A stretch of DNA of 6,532 nt, from contig JAPLLQ010000076.1 in NCBI GenBank assembly GCA_026387485.1, positions 1 to 6,532 of the forward strand, given 5' to 3'. The notes beneath the pieces are model-generated. The model searched no databases and had not been told where the DNA came from. It worked only from the letters and a program-made list of their open reading frames with translations. This document shows positions 4,493 through 6,532 of this stretch, in pieces (positions within the stretch are counted from its first letter, which is position 1; every line of letters begins with the position of its first letter). The DNA comes from Candidatus Omnitrophota bacterium (GTDB lineage Bacteria; Omnitrophota; Gorgyraeia; Gygaellales; Profunditerraquicolaceae). The position numbers were made by a program, and so were the translations under genes.

Positions 4493-6336
4493 ATCACTGA
4501 TTTAATTTTAGCGGCAATACCCTGAGCAGTCAAACCATATTTATCCAAAAGCAACTCTCTTTTCCCGTGGGGTATAAAGGCGCAAGGCAAACCTAGTTTT
4601 ATAACTTGTTGGGCAATCGCATCTTCTACCCCTGTTCCAAATCCGCCCTCTATTATTCCCTCCTCAACGGTAAAGATATATTTCGTTTTTTTACTTATAT
4701 CCTTAAACAATTGCTTATCTTGCGGCTTGGCAAAACGGCCATTAATTAAAGTGCCGTTTAAGCCATCCTTTTTTAAAATTTCCAGCGCCTCTGCTGCCAT
4801 AACCACCATACTTCCTAAAGCAATTACCGCAAAATCCTTTCCTTCTTTTAAAACTTCGGCTTTACCTAACTCCAGTTTAGAAATTTTAAGTTGCCAGCCG
4901 GGGACTCTTCCTCTCGGGTATCTTATTGCTACCGGCTTATTTAACTGCAGGCTAAACTCAAGCATCTGCCCTAATTCTTCACCGTCTTTGGGCGCCATAA
5001 TCACTAGATTAGGAACAGTATTTAAGAAACTTAAATCAAAAATACCCTGATGGGTTACTCCATCTTCGCCGACAATCCCAGCCCGGTCAACGCAAAACAC
5101 TACCCCCAATTCCTGTAAAGCTACATCCTCGATAATCTGGTCATATGCCCGCTGTAAAAAAGTAGAGTATACTGCAAGAACCGGCTTAAGAGCTCCCTTA
5201 GCTAATCCCGCGGCAAAACAAACAGCATGGGCTTCAGCAATACCTACATCAAAAAATCTCTCGGGATACTTATCGCGGAACTTATCCAAACCAGTCCCCT
5301 CGGGCATAGCCGCAGTAACCGCCACGATTTTATTATCCCTAGCGGATAATTCTACCAGTTTCTGGCTAAAGGCTTCGGTGTAAGTCTTTTGGGCACTTTC
5401 CTTAGCTAGGCTTGCTCCGCTTTGAATATCAAATGGGCCTGTGCCGTGAAACCTTACCGGATCGTTTTCCGCGGGAAAATAACCCTTACCCTTTTTGGTA
5501 ACTACGTGCATGATCCGCGGCCCTTTGATACTTAAGATATTCTTTAAAGAGTGAGTTAGTAAATTAATATTATGCCCGTCAAATGGGCCGAAATACCGGA
5601 ATCCTAATTCTTCAAAGAGCATCCCGGGTATAAATAAATTCTTTAAGCCTTCTTCAAATTTATTCGCTAGCTTTAGAAGCCTACTCCCTCGCTCACCACG
5701 CCTATTAAGAAAGTGTTCAAGCGATTCCTTGAAACGGTTATAAACCGGCAAAGATATAATTTTATTTAAATAGGTGCTGATTGCCCCCACGTTAGGAGCA
5801 ATACTTAATTCATTAGTATTTAAAATTACTAAAATATCCTTTTTTAAATGCCCGGTATTGTTCAACCCTTCAAAACAAAGCCCTCCGCTTAAAGAACCAT
5901 CGCCAATTACGGCAACAACCCTAAAGCGCTCTTGGGGAGGCAACTGGTCTCTGGCGCAAACCAAACCCAAAGCCAGCGATATGGCACTTGAAGAGTGGCC
6001 GGTGGTAAAAACGTCAAAACTAGATTCATCTTTTGAGGGGAAACCGCTTATGCCTTGATACTGCCTGAGAGTAGAAAAATTTTTGCTTCTTCCAGTGAGT
6101 ATTTTATGCGCATAGGCCTGATGCCCGACATCAAAAATTATTTTATCCAAAGGAGTATTCAGGCAATAATGCAGAGCGATGATTAATTCCGTAGCCCCGA
6201 GGCTTGAGGCAAGATGACCGCCACTGGCGCTCACCACCTCAGTCATAAGCTGCCGGATCTCTAGAGCCAGTTGCGGCAATTCTTCGAGCTTAAGCTGCCT
6301 TAAATCCTGGGGTGAATTTATCTTCTCTAAAAACAT
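4480..6336 (-). CDS. dxs: 1-deoxy-D-xylulose-5-phosphate synthase
   Basis: DXS is a cytoplasmic TPP enzyme that condenses pyruvate with glyceraldehyde 3-phosphate, giving DXP and CO2. This is the first step of the MEP isoprenoid pathway and also feeds thiamine and pyridoxal synthesis. At 618 residues it is full length. Motifs in order: SGGHLASSLG with the conserved His41; DVGHQAYAHKILTGR (69-83); the TPP/Mg motif GDGSLSGG (145-152) with its partner NTNELSIAPNVG starting at 173; PGMLFEELGFRYFGPFDGH (237-255); DVGIAEAHAV with the catalytic Glu368; DRAGIVGEDGVTHQG (417-431); and RYPRG (472-476). The transketolase C-terminal domain completes it. One departure is Ala369, where most DXS have Gln (AEQHAV). 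In the loop after the second TPP Asn region, Thr174 replaces the usual Asp. The ATG shares one base with the xseB stop and is preceded by a purine-rich GGGAGAGGAAGAG. The xseB-dxs order is common in bacteria. Confidence 0.97.
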   Translation of the reverse strand: MFLEKINSPQDLRQLKLEELPQLALEIRQLMTEVVSASGGHLASSLGATELIIALHYCLNTPLDKIIFDVGHQAYAHKILTGRSKNFSTLRQYQGISGFPSKDESSFDVFTTGHSSSAISLALGLVCARDQLPPQERFRVVAVIGDGSLSGGLCFEGLNNTGHLKKDILVILNTNELSIAPNVGAISTYLNKIISLPVYNRFKESLEHFLNRRGERGSRLLKLANKFEEGLKNLFIPGMLFEELGFRYFGPFDGHNINLLTHSLKNILSIKGPRIMHVVTKKGKGYFPAENDPVRFHGTGPFDIQSGASLAKESAQKTYTEAFSQKLVELSARDNKIVAVTAAMPEGTGLDKFRDKYPERFFDVGIAEAHAVCFAAGLAKGALKPVLAVYSTFLQRAYDQIIEDVALQELGVVFCVDRAGIVGEDGVTHQGIFDLSFLNTVPNLVIMAPKDGEELGQMLEFSLQLNKPVAIRYPRGRVPGWQLKISKLELGKAEVLKEGKDFAVIALGSMVVMAAEALEILKKDGLNGTLINGRFAKPQDKQLFKDISKKTKYIFTVEEGIIEGGFGTGVEDAIAQQVIKLGLPCAFIPHGKRELLLDKYGLTAQGIAAKIKSVIWLR

Positions 6337-6532
6337 TATTTCTCTTCCTCTCCCTGCTCAAACTTATCTAAAGAGTATTTCCCCTCTTTTTTCATCAAAA
6401 ACGCTCCTTTACGCTGCGCCTCTTCTAGGGTTTGAGAACAGCCCTGAGAGAGCTTGATTCCTTCTTCGTATTTTTTAAGCGCTTCTTGAAGCGTAAGTTT
6501 TCCAGCGGATAATTCCTCAACGATTTTCTGCA
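6336..6532 (-). CDS. xseB: exodeoxyribonuclease VII small subunit, 3' part
   Basis: The last 64 codons and a TAA stop (6336-6338) are present; the N-terminus lies beyond the window and is probably only a few residues. The protein begins QKIVEELSAGKLTLQEALKK and continues YEEGIKLSQGC, which is the XseB signature of two antiparallel amphipathic helices (I/V-E-E-L-x-S/A-G-x-L-x-L-E/Q-E-A-L-x-x-Y-E-E-G). XseB binds XseA to form exonuclease VII, which degrades single-stranded DNA from both ends to oligonucleotides. The charged tail (SLDKFEQGEEEK) doubles as the ribosome-binding region of dxs, because its GGGAGAGGAAGAG lies in these codons. The stop shares one base with the dxs ATG. xseA is expected further upstream but is not visible. 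Confidence 0.9.
   Translation of the reverse strand, partial: QKIVEELSAGKLTLQEALKKYEEGIKLSQGCSQTLEEAQRKGAFLMKKEGKYSLDKFEQGEEEK

Noticed and set aside
5688..5698. An 11-base match in dxs (minus strand TGGTGAGCGAG) to part of the gltX insert, suggesting a third element
   Set aside because: The surrounding DXS sequence has normal length and no strong palindrome, and an 11-base match to a 70-base query in 6.5 kb is not rare enough to mean much.
5686..5715. Gly/Arg-rich stretch NRRGERGSRL in DXS as a possible insertion
   Set aside because: A variable loop linker is normal at this point in DXS and the total length of 618 residues leaves no excess.

Overview
The window looks like a chromosomal segment of an anaerobic or fermentative bacterium. 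It encodes the MEP isoprenoid enzyme DXS, a bacterial class I glutamyl-tRNA synthetase and an oxygen-sensitive type of 2-oxoacid:ferredoxin oxidoreductase. The base composition is moderately AT-rich. The style (very tight overlapping genes and GC-rich palindromic inserts inside coding genes) reminds me of uncultivated phyla such as Candidatus Omnitrophota. That placement is an impression from memory and is not shown by the sequence.

Almost everything lies on the minus strand and reads from right to left as one apparent operon: xseB (3' part only) - dxs - small 2[4Fe-4S] ferredoxin - 2-oxoacid oxidoreductase alpha (VorB type) - beta (TPP subunit) - gamma - gltX - a small secreted repeat protein. 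Junctions are overlaps of 1, 4 and 13 nt or gaps of 1 to 4 nt. No internal promoter or terminator is evident, so transcription most likely starts upstream of the right edge. At the left edge, 1-84 on the plus strand is the convergent 3' end of an unrecognised gene. No tRNA, rRNA, CRISPR array or transposase gene was seen, and no gene-free stretch exceeds 20 bases.

Four adjacent genes make a complete four-subunit oxidoreductase. The alpha and beta subunits provide the 2-oxoacid and TPP site, gamma is the third catalytic-domain subunit, and the ferredoxin-like protein carries electrons out. DXS next door is also a TPP enzyme that uses a 2-oxoacid (pyruvate). The later MEP enzymes IspG and IspH consume electrons from ferredoxin in many bacteria, so a metabolic link is possible but is inference.

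The most notable structure is a pair of short, GC-rich, hairpin-forming inserts that sit in frame inside conserved genes. One adds 22 codons to gltX (937-1007, bounded by a 5-bp direct repeat ATCAA). The other adds about 16 codons to the ferredoxin between its two cluster motifs (4315-4369, with near-perfect terminal inverted repeats). They resemble in concept the Rickettsia palindromic elements that colonise protein genes. The secreted protein also shows a recent internal 63-bp duplication.
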